Assembly (NCBI GenBank): GCA_028282465.1 | Contig: JANQHX010000037.1 | Coordinates: 1 to 64,000 of the forward strand | Direction: 5' to 3' | DNA: 64,000 bases | Source of the DNA: Gynuella sp. | GTDB lineage: Bacteria; Pseudomonadota; Gammaproteobacteria; Pseudomonadales; Natronospirillaceae | In this document: one piece after another, positions 53,955 to 63,403 of the stretch | Position numbering within the stretch: the first letter of the stretch is position 1 | Layout of the letters: each line of letters opens with the position of its first letter | The notes under the pieces: generated by a model | What the model was told of the DNA's origin: nothing | The model's input: the letters and a program-made list of their open reading frames with translations, nothing else | Databases searched by the model: none | Program-made: the position numbers and the translations under genes

Positions 53955-56846
53955 ATGATCAAAAAATATCTTTGGATTGGACTCTCCATAATGGTAATCG
54001 TCGCCGGTGCAGGGATTGCTGGGAGTGTTTTCTTAAGTTCAGAACAACCGGATAGTTTGATTAAAAAACCTGTCACTGATAATCGTGGCTACCAAGTGAT
54101 TACCTTAGAGAATGGAATAAAAACGGTTCTGGTCAGCGACCCGCAAACCGACAAAGCAGCGGCTGTGGTGAATGTTGAAGCTGGGTCATTTAATGATCCT
54201 GATGACAGAGCAGGATTGGCTCATTTTCTAGAGCATATGCTGTTCTTGGGTACCGAAAAATACCCCGATCCAGGCGAGTACGATGACTTTATTGCCCGAC
54301 ACGGGGGCAGTAAAAATGCATTTACCTCTGGCACCAATACGGTGTACTTTTTTGATATTGATCCTGATTTCCTTGAACCAGCAATGGATCGCTTATCACA
54401 GTTTTTCATAGCGCCACTATTTACTGAAGAACTCACTGAACGCGAACGAAATGCTGTGGATTCCGAATACAAGTCCGGCCTTTTAGATGATGGACGAAGA
54501 ATTTATGACGCCATGAAAATGGCTTTCGCTGAAGACCACCCTGCAGTTGGGTTTCAAGTTGGCGATTTAGAATCGCTTTCCATGGAAGGCTTGCGAGAGG
54601 ATCTATTCGAGTTTTATAACAACTATTATTCAGCAAATAGAATGACCCTGGTGGTTTATGGCAAAGAAGATCTAAACCAATTAAGACAATGGGCCGAGCA
54701 AATTTTTAATTCTGTGCCTAACCATAACTTGCCAGAAGTTGAGCCTAACCCGGCCTTTTACAACCCAGAAGACTTACCCAGTTTACTGGAAATTAAGCCG
54801 AGAAGAGAAACCCGCAGCCTTACTATGAGCTTCCCAATGCCACCATTGTTGGACACAGCTTCGACTAAACCCGCAGGTTATTTGTCATGGTTGATTGGAC
54901 ATGAAGGCCCTGGCAGCTTGCTATCTTTACTGAAAGATCGTGGCTGGGCAGAGAACTTGAGTGCAGGTGCCGGAGGTTACTCAAAACATCCTACAACCTT
55001 TGACATTCGAATCGAACTTACTGAACCCGGTTACGAACACATAAACGATGTCGTAGATTTAGCCTTTGATAAGATTCAACAGGTTACGGATAAAGGCATT
55101 CAAGAATCCATTTACCAAGAAGTGGCTAAGCTCAGCGAGCTGGATTTCCTTTACTATGATAAATCTGCAACCTCACGAGAGGCTATTACTCTGAGCAGTC
55201 TTGTCCGTCGATTCGAACCTGAAAATCTTTTATTTGGCAGTTACGAGTTTGCTCAATTCGACCCCGAACAAATTCTAGAATTTGCTCAAGCACTCAATCC
55301 AAATAATCTAGCGCTCAGGGTTGTTGCTCCCGAAGTAACAACCAATGCTCAGTCCCCCTATTACAATACAGATTATCGACTGACTAAAATCTCTGATGAA
55401 TTAATCACTCAGTGGAGCAACAGCGCCTACACCCCCGAACTAGCAGTGCCTGCTGCCAACCCCTTTATTCCTCAAACCTTAGCATTGGAAGAATGGGAAA
55501 AACCTAAAAGTGATCTCTACTTTTATAATCCAGAGAGAATTTACGAAGACCAAGGCATAACGGTATGGCACCAACAGGACCAACAGTTCTCAACACCCAG
55601 AACAAACATCATCGTTAATTTAGAAACCGATTGGGTAAATAAAGGCTCAAAAAACAAAGCCGCCACAGAGATTTATCTACAACTGGTTGACGATGAATTA
55701 TCTCAAATCAGCTACGACGCTTATTTAGCAGGCTTGGAGTATGACCTCAGCTTGAGCGACAAAGGCATTTACCTGAGAGTGTTTGGTTACAGTGACACCA
55801 CAGATAAACTTTTGGATGTTTTGATGAACGAGTTAGTGGCACTTGAAATAGATGAAAGTCGATTCGAATTTTATCGCCAAGACTTTATTCGAAGATACCG
55901 AAACCAGAGAGAAGATAGAGTACTGTCTCAATTGTATCGTTCTATGTATGAGCTATTGAGATCTCCGCTTTACACCTACAAGTCAATGATTCCAGCTCTA
56001 GAAAAACTGACCATTCAAGATATGGAACTTGTTCGGTCAAATATCTCTGAAAACATTCACGTTACCACGCTAATCCATGGAAATATTCGATCTGAACAAG
56101 CTGAGTTTTTAGGCAAGAGAATCGCCAATAACTTCAGTGCCAGTGCTTCAGCACCCACGGTCAATAAAGTGATGGAAATCGACAAAACCACTACTTTCTA
56201 CAACCAATGGGTTGATCACCAAGATTCGGCAATTCTGATGTATTACCAAGGCGAAGAAGCCAACTTCAGAGAACGTGCACTTTATGCACTGCTGGCTCAG
56301 GTGTTAGATGCACCTTTTTTCAGAGTATTAAGAACTGAAAAGCAATTGGGTTACATAGTTCACAGCAACAACTTGCCCATGTATCAATTGCCGGGTGTTG
56401 CCATGTCCATTCAGTCGCCCAATACTGACCCAGCGTTATTACAAAGGCACATTGATAAGTTCTTGAAAGACTTCTTAGTAGACCTAAGCACCATGGACGA
56501 AGAATCCTTTGAGCAACATAAAAATGCACTGATTTCGAAGCTCACTCAGAAACCCAAGAACGTGGCTGAGCTGGGTAGTCGGTTCTGGCAAGATATTCGA
56601 GTTAAGAACACTAACTTTAATTCATTGCAAAGAGTGTCTTTAGAAGTGGAAAAAATTACTCGAACTGGCTTGATGAAATTCTATGAAAATCAGATTCTGC
56701 CACAAGACGCCCGCAGGTTAATTGTGTATCACACGGGCAGTATTCATAGAGATAGCTTCGAGCAAAACCAGAGGTTAACTGCGAATCAAAAGGTTGTTAA
56801 ATCCACAATCGCTTATCAGGACAATCGTCCTTATAAAGAGTTCTAG
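53955..56846 (+). CDS. Insulinase-like M16 metallopeptidase (protease III/PtrA type)
   Basis: A 963-residue zinc protease of the M16A type. A hydrophobic anchor or signal lies at about 6-28 (LSIMVIVAGAGIAGSVFL). The inverted zinc motif HFLEHMLFLGTEKYPDP supplies HxxEH, and the more distal Glu is in ERNAVDSEYKSG. The second half has the inactive M16 repeats, with RTEKQLGYIVHS, typical of insulinase and pitrilysin. The size matches pitrilysin. It probably degrades small peptides in the periplasm. It ends near the convergent pseudo-kinase gene. Confidence 0.94.
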   Translation: MIKKYLWIGLSIMVIVAGAGIAGSVFLSSEQPDSLIKKPVTDNRGYQVITLENGIKTVLVSDPQTDKAAAVVNVEAGSFNDPDDRAGLAHFLEHMLFLGTEKYPDPGEYDDFIARHGGSKNAFTSGTNTVYFFDIDPDFLEPAMDRLSQFFIAPLFTEELTERERNAVDSEYKSGLLDDGRRIYDAMKMAFAEDHPAVGFQVGDLESLSMEGLREDLFEFYNNYYSANRMTLVVYGKEDLNQLRQWAEQIFNSVPNHNLPEVEPNPAFYNPEDLPSLLEIKPRRETRSLTMSFPMPPLLDTASTKPAGYLSWLIGHEGPGSLLSLLKDRGWAENLSAGAGGYSKHPTTFDIRIELTEPGYEHINDVVDLAFDKIQQVTDKGIQESIYQEVAKLSELDFLYYDKSATSREAITLSSLVRRFEPENLLFGSYEFAQFDPEQILEFAQALNPNNLALRVVAPEVTTNAQSPYYNTDYRLTKISDELITQWSNSAYTPELAVPAANPFIPQTLALEEWEKPKSDLYFYNPERIYEDQGITVWHQQDQQFSTPRTNIIVNLETDWVNKGSKNKAATEIYLQLVDDELSQISYDAYLAGLEYDLSLSDKGIYLRVFGYSDTTDKLLDVLMNELVALEIDESRFEFYRQDFIRRYRNQREDRVLSQLYRSMYELLRSPLYTYKSMIPALEKLTIQDMELVRSNISENIHVTTLIHGNIRSEQAEFLGKRIANNFSASASAPTVNKVMEIDKTTTFYNQWVDHQDSAILMYYQGEEANFRERALYALLAQVLDAPFFRVLRTEKQLGYIVHSNNLPMYQLPGVAMSIQSPNTDPALLQRHIDKFLKDFLVDLSTMDEESFEQHKNALISKLTQKPKNVAELGSRFWQDIRVKNTNFNSLQRVSLEVEKITRTGLMKFYENQILPQDARRLIVYHTGSIHRDSFEQNQRLTANQKVVKSTIAYQDNRPYKEF

Positions 56847-56876
56847 TAATTTGTAGCAATGACAGGAACCTCACCA

Positions 56877-57899
56877 TTAATAAACAACAGCTTGCGATGT
56901 TTCATTATAAACATCGCGGGCTTCCTCTGAATATCCTCCCAGTGGCAAGATTAAAATGAGTTCAAATAATTCGTTAATCTGGCTATTAACCTGAAGTTTT
57001 CCACCCATTTTTTTGGCTAGCTGATAGCAAACCACGGGAGCCATTCCAGGACTCACATCTTCGCCTTGAAAATCAATTTCAGAGTAATGTTGAAAGAATT
57101 CCTGTTGCTCAACTTCTGATAGCCCTCTGCCATGTTGAGACATACTGACCCGAATGCATTCACCAAAATCTGCATCCAAATAAGCAATGAGTTGAATGTT
57201 TATGGTTATATCTCGCCCCAATAGATTAGTGACGTTTAGCATTCTGGAAACCAATTCTTTTAGTAATGATTCTGAACGGTAAACCAGAATCTGTTCTTCA
57301 TCGTTTTCTATAGCCACCTTGTTATTTCGTGACGAAAATGCGGTTTCATGCTGTTTGATTTGTTGCTCTAAAAGCGAATCAAGAGGTACAGGATGTTCGG
57401 GAATGGGCACCTCATGCAACTCTAAGCTAGCGAGCACTTCTAGGTCTCTGGCGTAGTCGAGCATTCTGGTTGAAGAGGTTTTTAATTGCTCAGTTTTAGC
57501 AGAAACGTTCTGCTCCAAACTGATTAATTGCTGGCTCATATTGGTTTCTAGTACCTTTGCCATTCGCATTAGAATACGATCTTTGTTGAGCATGTCTTTA
57601 ACCATCATTCGCTTGCTTTCGGTGGCTTGAGTGGCATCAAAGTCTAGCTTTTCATTTTTTAAATGAAATTCTTCCAGAGTACGTTTCAACCTGGCCATTT
57701 CTTTAAAAATTCTCTCCCGCTCTTGATTTTGATTTCTTAAAAGTAACCAGAAGCCCAAAATAGCGATGATTGAAAAAACCAATGCTGGCACAACCCAATA
57801 TTGCTCTAAATAAGCCATACCGGCTAACCAAGCCCCTCCGGCCACAATACTCACAGTTACGGTAACAACATAAAAGCTGGGATGCGTTTTTCTCGACAT
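56877..57899 (-). CDS. Degenerate histidine-kinase-like membrane protein
   Basis: A 340-residue protein with two N-terminal helices (about 9-27 and 34-52), a coiled coil (RERIFKEMARLKRTLEEFHL) and a region laid out like a sensor kinase. The place where the phosphoacceptor block (SHELRTPL-like) should be reads NMSQQLISLEQ, with Gln in the histidine position. The ATPase-like part keeps fragments: LLKELVSRMLNVTNLLG for the N-box, SQHGRGLSEVEQQEFFQHYS for the G1 box and CYQLAKKMGGKLQVNSQ for the last helix, but the G2 glycines are missing. It is probably a non-catalytic signalling or scaffold protein. No response regulator gene is adjacent. Confidence 0.75.
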   Translation of the reverse strand: MSRKTHPSFYVVTVTVSIVAGGAWLAGMAYLEQYWVVPALVFSIIAILGFWLLLRNQNQERERIFKEMARLKRTLEEFHLKNEKLDFDATQATESKRMMVKDMLNKDRILMRMAKVLETNMSQQLISLEQNVSAKTEQLKTSSTRMLDYARDLEVLASLELHEVPIPEHPVPLDSLLEQQIKQHETAFSSRNNKVAIENDEEQILVYRSESLLKELVSRMLNVTNLLGRDITINIQLIAYLDADFGECIRVSMSQHGRGLSEVEQQEFFQHYSEIDFQGEDVSPGMAPVVCYQLAKKMGGKLQVNSQINELFELILILPLGGYSEEARDVYNETSQAVVY

Positions 57900-58073
57900 G
57901 GAGATTCCCTGTAGATCGTTTCTATTTAGAATAGAGGATAATTTCGGAAACTATGGGTTCGATTTGGTATTAGTATTGAAACTGACCGAGAACCAGTCAG
58001 CTGGTTTAAACTTTTGACGGTTTTATAATCAGGAAAGGCAGTTTTAAACCACCTTCCCAATGAAATTTGGATC

Positions 58074-59582
58074 TTATACTTCTTTAGCGAGGATTTTGGC
58101 TGCCCACTCTTTAGGCCCAGTATTGTGAACAGAGGTTCCTGTATGGTCTACAGCAACAGTAACAGGCATATCACTGACTTCAAATTCGTAAATTGCTTCC
58201 ATGCCAAGATCTTCAAAGGCAACTACGCGAGCATTGCGGATAGCTTTGGATACCAAATAAGCTGCACCGCCCACCGCCATTAAATAAACAGACTCGTGTT
58301 TCTTAATGGCATCTATAGCGGTCGGTCCCCTTTCTGCTTTACCTATCATCCCAGCCAAACCGGTATTTGCTAAAACGGTTTCTGTGAACTTGTCCATGCG
58401 CGTGGCCGTAGTCGGGCCAGCTGGCCCAACAGCTTCATCTCCAACCGGGTCTACAGGCCCAACGTAGTAAATAAGTTTGTTAGTAAAATCTACCGGCATG
58501 TCTTCACCCTTCGCGATCATATCCACCAATCGCTTATGGGCTGCATCACGGCCAGTCAATATTGTTCCGTTGAGTAATAACGTCTGCCCTGGTTTAAATG
58601 TTTTAACTTTTTCAGGTGTCAGTTCATCAACATTCACTCTTTCGGCACCATCTCCAGCTTCCCAGGTAATCTCTGGCCAGTCTTCAAGAGCAGGTGCAGG
58701 CAAATCAGCAACACCTGAACCATCGAGAACAAAATGAGCATGACGAGTTGCGGCGCAGTTTGGAATAATCGCGACCGGTTTATTGGCAGCATGGGTCGGG
58801 CAGTCTTTTACTTTGATATCCAATACGGTTGTTAATCCACCAAGACCCTGAGCCCCAATACCTAATTTGTTGACTTTTTCATACAGCTCAAGGCGTAACT
58901 CTTCAGCTCGAGTTTCGGCACCTTTGCTCTGTAAATCTTGAATATCAATAGGATCCATTAGCGATTCTTTCGCCATTAACATGGCTTTTTCTGCAGTACC
59001 GCCAATACCTATTCCCAACATACCAGGAGGACACCAACCCGCTCCCATGGTGGGTACTACACTGAGCACCCAATCGACGATGGAATCGGAAGGATTAAGC
59101 ATAGCGAATTTCGATTTTGCTTCAGAGCCACCCCCTTTGGCAGCTACTTGAACGTCAACCGTATTGCCTGGCACTAATTCCATGTGAATAACGGCGGGTG
59201 TATTGTCTTTAGTGTTTTTCCTTGCTCCGTCCGGGTCATCCAACACGCTGGCCCTTAAGACATTGTCTGGGTGGGAATAAGCACGACGAACACCTTCATT
59301 GACCATGTCCGTTACACTCATTTCGGCATCGAATTTAACATCCATGCCGATCTTCAAGAATACAGTCACAATACCTGTGTCCTGACAAATAGGACGATGG
59401 CCCATGGCGCACATACGGGAGTTAATGAGTATTTGAGCCATGGCGTCCTTTGCCGCTGGTGATTCCTCTTTTAGGTAAGCCTGATGCACGGCATCAATAA
59501 AATCTTTTGGGTGATAATAAGAAATATATTGAAGAGAATCGGCGACACTTTGTATTAGGTCGTCCTGTTTTATAATTGTCAT
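58074..59582 (-). CDS. Class I fumarate hydratase
   Basis: An iron-sulfur fumarase (FumA/B type) converting fumarate to malate in the TCA cycle. It is about 502 residues from ATG 59582, nine bases after GGAG; an in-frame codon at 59618 is unneeded. MGHRPICQDTGIVTVFL and VAIIPNCAATRHAHFVLDG contain two of the cluster cysteines, GGGSEAKSKFAMLNPSD and WCPPGMLGIGIGGTAEKAM are family signatures, and GPTTATRMDKF near the C-terminus is the tartrate/fumarate beta-domain. It is an oxygen-sensitive type. It is a single gene. Confidence 0.95.
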   Translation of the reverse strand: MTIIKQDDLIQSVADSLQYISYYHPKDFIDAVHQAYLKEESPAAKDAMAQILINSRMCAMGHRPICQDTGIVTVFLKIGMDVKFDAEMSVTDMVNEGVRRAYSHPDNVLRASVLDDPDGARKNTKDNTPAVIHMELVPGNTVDVQVAAKGGGSEAKSKFAMLNPSDSIVDWVLSVVPTMGAGWCPPGMLGIGIGGTAEKAMLMAKESLMDPIDIQDLQSKGAETRAEELRLELYEKVNKLGIGAQGLGGLTTVLDIKVKDCPTHAANKPVAIIPNCAATRHAHFVLDGSGVADLPAPALEDWPEITWEAGDGAERVNVDELTPEKVKTFKPGQTLLLNGTILTGRDAAHKRLVDMIAKGEDMPVDFTNKLIYYVGPVDPVGDEAVGPAGPTTATRMDKFTETVLANTGLAGMIGKAERGPTAIDAIKKHESVYLMAVGGAAYLVSKAIRNARVVAFEDLGMEAIYEFEVSDMPVTVAVDHTGTSVHNTGPKEWAAKILAKEV

Positions 59583-59648
59583 GAAGGTCCACTCCCGAGT
59601 TACAGTCCTGAGTCTCAATGGCGAAGTATTCTACAGCAAAAACCAAGT

Positions 59649-60551
59649 TCATGATTGCTGGGCTTTATCCTTAAACTTATTTTGAGCAAAGATACCGGCA
59701 ATCACTAACATCATGCCCACCCAAGCAGGCAAGGTTAATCGTTCATCAAGAAACTGCATCGCTAGCAACACAGTAGCGACCGGCCCTAAACAACCAATCA
59801 CAGAAACTCTGGCAGCTTCAATTCTGACCACAGCGGCGCTAATCATTAATGACGGCAAGATGGTTCCAAGCACTGAGATAAGCAATACCAGAAATAATAG
59901 CTCCCAACCGACTTTTAGCTCATGGATTGAGTGATGCATTAAGAACTGCGCGAATATAGTAGCGCTGGACACCATCATTGCGACGCACGAGAACATTTGG
60001 CTACCCATTCGCGGAGCCAGTTTTTGACTACCCAATAAAAACGAAGCAGTAAGCATGGCTGCACACATGACTAAGGCTGTGCCTTTGATCACTTGATCAC
60101 CTTGATTATGGAGATCTACCCCAAATACCAGAGCCAAACCTATGTACACAACAATAAGCGTCAGAACATCACGAGGCGTGATGGGTCGTCGGAAAAACAC
60201 GTACGACAGCAACAGTACAAATGTTGGGTAAACATACAATACTAAGCGCTCAAGGCTGGCGGAAATATATTGCAGGCCTAATACATCCAAGAACCCTGCA
60301 GCATGATAAATACAAATCCCCAATAGACCTGCGTAAACCAAATCGAGTTTCCTTTTAACCTTAAATTGAGACTTAGCCATTAACCATATAGCTAACATAA
60401 AATAGAAGGGTAAAGACGTGATCACCCTGAGACCCATTAGCACATTTGGCTCAATTCCCATATTTAACGCTAGCTTGACCATTACAGATTTTGACGACAA
60501 AAGAACGGTGCCAACTAGGGCAAATACCAATCCTTGCATTTCTCTATTCAT
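59649..60551 (-). CDS. EamA/DMT family transporter
   Basis: A 300-residue inner-membrane exporter of the drug/metabolite transporter superfamily. About ten helices form two EamA repeats; the first includes GLRVITSLPFYFMLAIWL and SASLERLVLYVYPTFVLLLS, the second RIEAARVSVIGCLGPVATVL and LDERLTLPAWVGMMLVI. A polar, basic C-terminus (FAQNKFKDKAQQS) follows. Substrate unknown; amino acids or related metabolites are typical. It is convergent with nothing and lies downstream of a 387-nt upstream gap containing a hairpin. Confidence 0.9.
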   Translation of the reverse strand: MNREMQGLVFALVGTVLLSSKSVMVKLALNMGIEPNVLMGLRVITSLPFYFMLAIWLMAKSQFKVKRKLDLVYAGLLGICIYHAAGFLDVLGLQYISASLERLVLYVYPTFVLLLSYVFFRRPITPRDVLTLIVVYIGLALVFGVDLHNQGDQVIKGTALVMCAAMLTASFLLGSQKLAPRMGSQMFSCVAMMVSSATIFAQFLMHHSIHELKVGWELLFLVLLISVLGTILPSLMISAAVVRIEAARVSVIGCLGPVATVLLAMQFLDERLTLPAWVGMMLVIAGIFAQNKFKDKAQQS

Positions 60552-60938
60552 GACTTGAATCCACTAAAACAAAGGCACATACAAAGATCTTTCTGCTCTT
60601 CATAGCCAATCTGCATAGCATGAAGATCCAATAATCACTGTGTGCCTAAAGCTGAATCTCTGGGAGGTTGTTAGGGTGGAACCGGCTACCAAAGATTGCA
60701 GCCGGTTTCTTGAAATGAGCGATTATAACAGTACTTTATTCAGGTAATATGACTCACAATAAACCGGCTGAGACCCGATGCGAGCCAGCAAGATTTATTG
60801 ATCAACATTGTAATAAAGTTAGTTTTCAAAATATAAATCACTCTTATGATGTCTAAGCTCAGCAAATTTTGAGAGCACTACTATTATTGTTGAATTAAAA
60901 CCAAAAAGAAATAACAACATAAATGACAGGAGTAGATC
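60552..60938. other. Divergent gap between EamA and enoyl-CoA hydratase genes
   Basis: A 387-bp region with an inverted repeat AACCGGCT (60680-60687)/AGCCGGTT (60700-60707) and a related ACCGGCT at about 60762. On the minus strand a 25-codon frame (MLCRLAMKSRKIFVCAFVLV...) ends across the EamA start codon, a possible leader peptide. These are weak signals. Confidence 0.35.
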
Positions 60939-61676
60939 ATGGCTTTAGTTAAAACTAGAAAAGTAAATGCTGTCCTTGAAATTGTGTTAAATCGGCCAGA
61001 CAAAAAAAACGCCCTAACCACTGAAATGTATCAAGAACTCACTAAGGCCTTTCAGTCGGCAAAACTAGACAAAGAAATACATGTCATCATGCTGTGTGGC
61101 CAGCCCCACTGTTTTTGTGCGGGTAACGATTTGGGGGACTTTATGAACAATCCTCCCGAAGACGAGGAGTCTCCAGTTTTTCGTTTTTTAAGCACCGTTT
61201 GCGATTTTCCAAAACCTTTGGTCTGCGCCATCAATGGCCCAGCAATCGGTATAGGCACGACTATCTGCCTGCATTCTGATTTGGTTTATTCAGGTGAAAG
61301 CGCTAATTTTCAGACTCCCTTTGTCAAACTTGGTTTAGTGCCTGAATTTGCATCCAGTTACTTAATGCCCTTGAGGTCCGGCCATGTTAAAGCATTTGAA
61401 ATATTGGTTAAGGGTGAAACCTTTGATGCCAGAACAGCGAAAGAACTTGGGTTAGTCAACGAAATTTTCAGTGATGAAAACTACTTAACCGCTGCACTAC
61501 AAAAAGCTCAAGAATTAGCGGCCTTACCACCTGAAGCCGTGATGGCTAGCAAACGGCTACTAAAAGAAAACTATATGCCTAGGGCTCTACAGGCCTTGGG
61601 GCATGAAGCCAATGAATTTATAAAACGCCTGAAATCGGATGAAGCACAACAGGCAATTGGTAGTTTTTTTAATTAA
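60939..61676 (+). CDS. Enoyl-CoA hydratase/isomerase family protein
   Basis: A 245-residue crotonase-fold enzyme acting on acyl-CoA double bonds. LNRPDKKNALTTEMYQEL is the N-terminal CoA site, HCFCAGNDLGDFMNNP the first oxyanion loop, and GPAIGIGTTICLHSDLVYSG the second. FQTPFVKLGLVPEFASSYLM matches delta3,delta2-enoyl-CoA isomerase more than hydratase, with a single Glu in VPE, so an isomerase role in beta-oxidation of unsaturated fatty acids is favoured but not certain. AGGAG precedes the ATG. The end overlaps the convergent sbcB gene by 8 nt. Confidence 0.85.
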   Translation: MALVKTRKVNAVLEIVLNRPDKKNALTTEMYQELTKAFQSAKLDKEIHVIMLCGQPHCFCAGNDLGDFMNNPPEDEESPVFRFLSTVCDFPKPLVCAINGPAIGIGTTICLHSDLVYSGESANFQTPFVKLGLVPEFASSYLMPLRSGHVKAFEILVKGETFDARTAKELGLVNEIFSDENYLTAALQKAQELAALPPEAVMASKRLLKENYMPRALQALGHEANEFIKRLKSDEAQQAIGSFFN

Positions 61677-63117
61677 GCTTGTTTTGCTGGCTTAACAAAT
61701 AGTTTTTCACTTCCATCAACACAGGTTTATGCTTCGGTGAGTTGCTCATTAGCTCACTTATTAGGCCCAAACTCTGAGGAATGGTTCTTGGGCTAGCGTG
61801 TTTGCCATCAAGGCATTTTTCTCGACAATGCTGAATCCATTTTTGATGCTCTTCAGAACTTAATAACTCTGGCCAGTTACGTGCTCGATATCGAAATAAG
61901 AGGTCGGGTAATCTAGGGTCATCAAATTCGAATTCCAATGATGACAGGGCTTCTGGAGAACTTTTAATAACTTTATTTAATTTAGATCTATCTGAATCAT
62001 TAATAAATCCATCATAAAGAGCGATATCAGGATCTTTCTTATGAGTCTCTTCAATATGAAAAACTTGGTTGAGCTTATCATCAAGGTTTCTAATTTGAGA
62101 CAAAGACAAGGCATTCTGTTTTATTGCATCCAGATCTAGATTCCAACGATTAACAACAGGTTCTTCTAATAAACTAATAGGAGCTACCATTGGGCTTCTA
62201 TTCACATGAACTGACTTCAATCCCACCCGTTCTAACCCCTTACTCTCTAACTCGGCAGACCGGGTAAATAATCTTTCTCTAATTTGCTCTGCTGATAAAT
62301 CTCGAAGTATGTTTGGGTTGTGCATTAAGTCAAAACAAATAATTTCATTCCGATTTCTGGGATGAATTGTGACTGGAGCCAAAACCGCCATGCAGCCTTG
62401 ATCAACAGAAAACATACCTGAAAAATTCAGAAACGGTTTTTTCTTAAAAAGATCTAGATGTTTTTTTACGAAATTTTTGTTTCGCAGTTGTAGAGCAAAA
62501 TCCCAAAGCCTGGGCTGATATTTTTTGACCAGCTTTGCTAATTCAATGGTTGCTAGCACATCTGACACAGCGTCGTGAGCCGACTGATGTTCAATGCCAT
62601 TCGCAGCTGTTAATAATTCTAACTTAAAACTAACCTTATCCTCTTCACCCTTTGGCCACTGTATCCCTTCTGGCCTTAGGGCATAAGTCATACGCATAAC
62701 GTCTAATAAATCCCAACGGGAGTTACCATTTTTCCACTCTCGTTGGTAGGGATCTAAAAGGTTGCGATAAAAAAGAAAACGGCAGACCTCATCATCGAAT
62801 CGAATACTGTTGTAACCTAAACAGCAGGAGTTGGGTCGATTCATTTGTTGGTAAACTTGCTGACAAAATTCTTTCTCTAAAAGTCCCTCGGCTTCGGCGC
62901 ATTGCGGAGAAATGCCTGTAACCATAGAAGCATAAGGGTCTGGCACCATGTCTAGTGCAGGTTTGCAGAAAATGTTTATCGGCTCATCAACGAGGTTTAG
63001 ATCGAAATCTGTTCGAACCGCAGCAAACTGTGCAGCCCTATCTTTGTGTGCATCGGCACCAAAGGTTTCTAGATCGTACCAAAGCATGGTATCCATTAGT
63101 CGAGAGTTCAAAGACAT
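61669..63117 (-). CDS. sbcB: Exodeoxyribonuclease I
   Basis: A 3'-5' single-strand DNA exonuclease used in repair and recombination. It is 482 residues, close to E. coli ExoI. TMLWYDLETFGADAHKDRAAQFA holds the first DEDD metal Asp and Glu, LGYNSIRFDDEVCRFLFYRN the second, and HQSAHDAVSDVLATIELAK the His and last Asp. The C-terminal half has the SH3-like and extended domains (LLFRYRARNWPELLSSEEHQ). The last bases overlap the convergent enoyl-CoA hydratase gene. Confidence 0.96.
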   Translation of the reverse strand: MSLNSRLMDTMLWYDLETFGADAHKDRAAQFAAVRTDFDLNLVDEPINIFCKPALDMVPDPYASMVTGISPQCAEAEGLLEKEFCQQVYQQMNRPNSCCLGYNSIRFDDEVCRFLFYRNLLDPYQREWKNGNSRWDLLDVMRMTYALRPEGIQWPKGEEDKVSFKLELLTAANGIEHQSAHDAVSDVLATIELAKLVKKYQPRLWDFALQLRNKNFVKKHLDLFKKKPFLNFSGMFSVDQGCMAVLAPVTIHPRNRNEIICFDLMHNPNILRDLSAEQIRERLFTRSAELESKGLERVGLKSVHVNRSPMVAPISLLEEPVVNRWNLDLDAIKQNALSLSQIRNLDDKLNQVFHIEETHKKDPDIALYDGFINDSDRSKLNKVIKSSPEALSSLEFEFDDPRLPDLLFRYRARNWPELLSSEEHQKWIQHCREKCLDGKHASPRTIPQSLGLISELMSNSPKHKPVLMEVKNYLLSQQNKLN

Positions 63118-63403
63118 TCTCTTTTAATAACGTGGCGTAAAGAGTTAAACTACTGAATACCTTTCGCAATCACAATAACAAAAAGACACAGGCGAACGTA
63201 TACAATTAACCAGAGCACAATTTTCTGTCATGGCAAGTTTCTTCTTGGTTACTGACAAGTGTCAAAACTTTGAGGAACACCACGTCAATTGTCATCAGTT
63301 TCACGTACTCTGCATTTTTTTCTATCCTGACCTAATGAATTGTTCAGGAGACAACCAGAGTCGGATTTAACCGCTAAAGAAATCCGATACGGGGGAATAT
63401 TAT

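Noticed and set aside
60680-60707. AACCGGCT hairpin as a riboswitch or terminator
   Set aside because: No T tract follows and no known riboswitch core is visible; kept only as a weak note under the gap.
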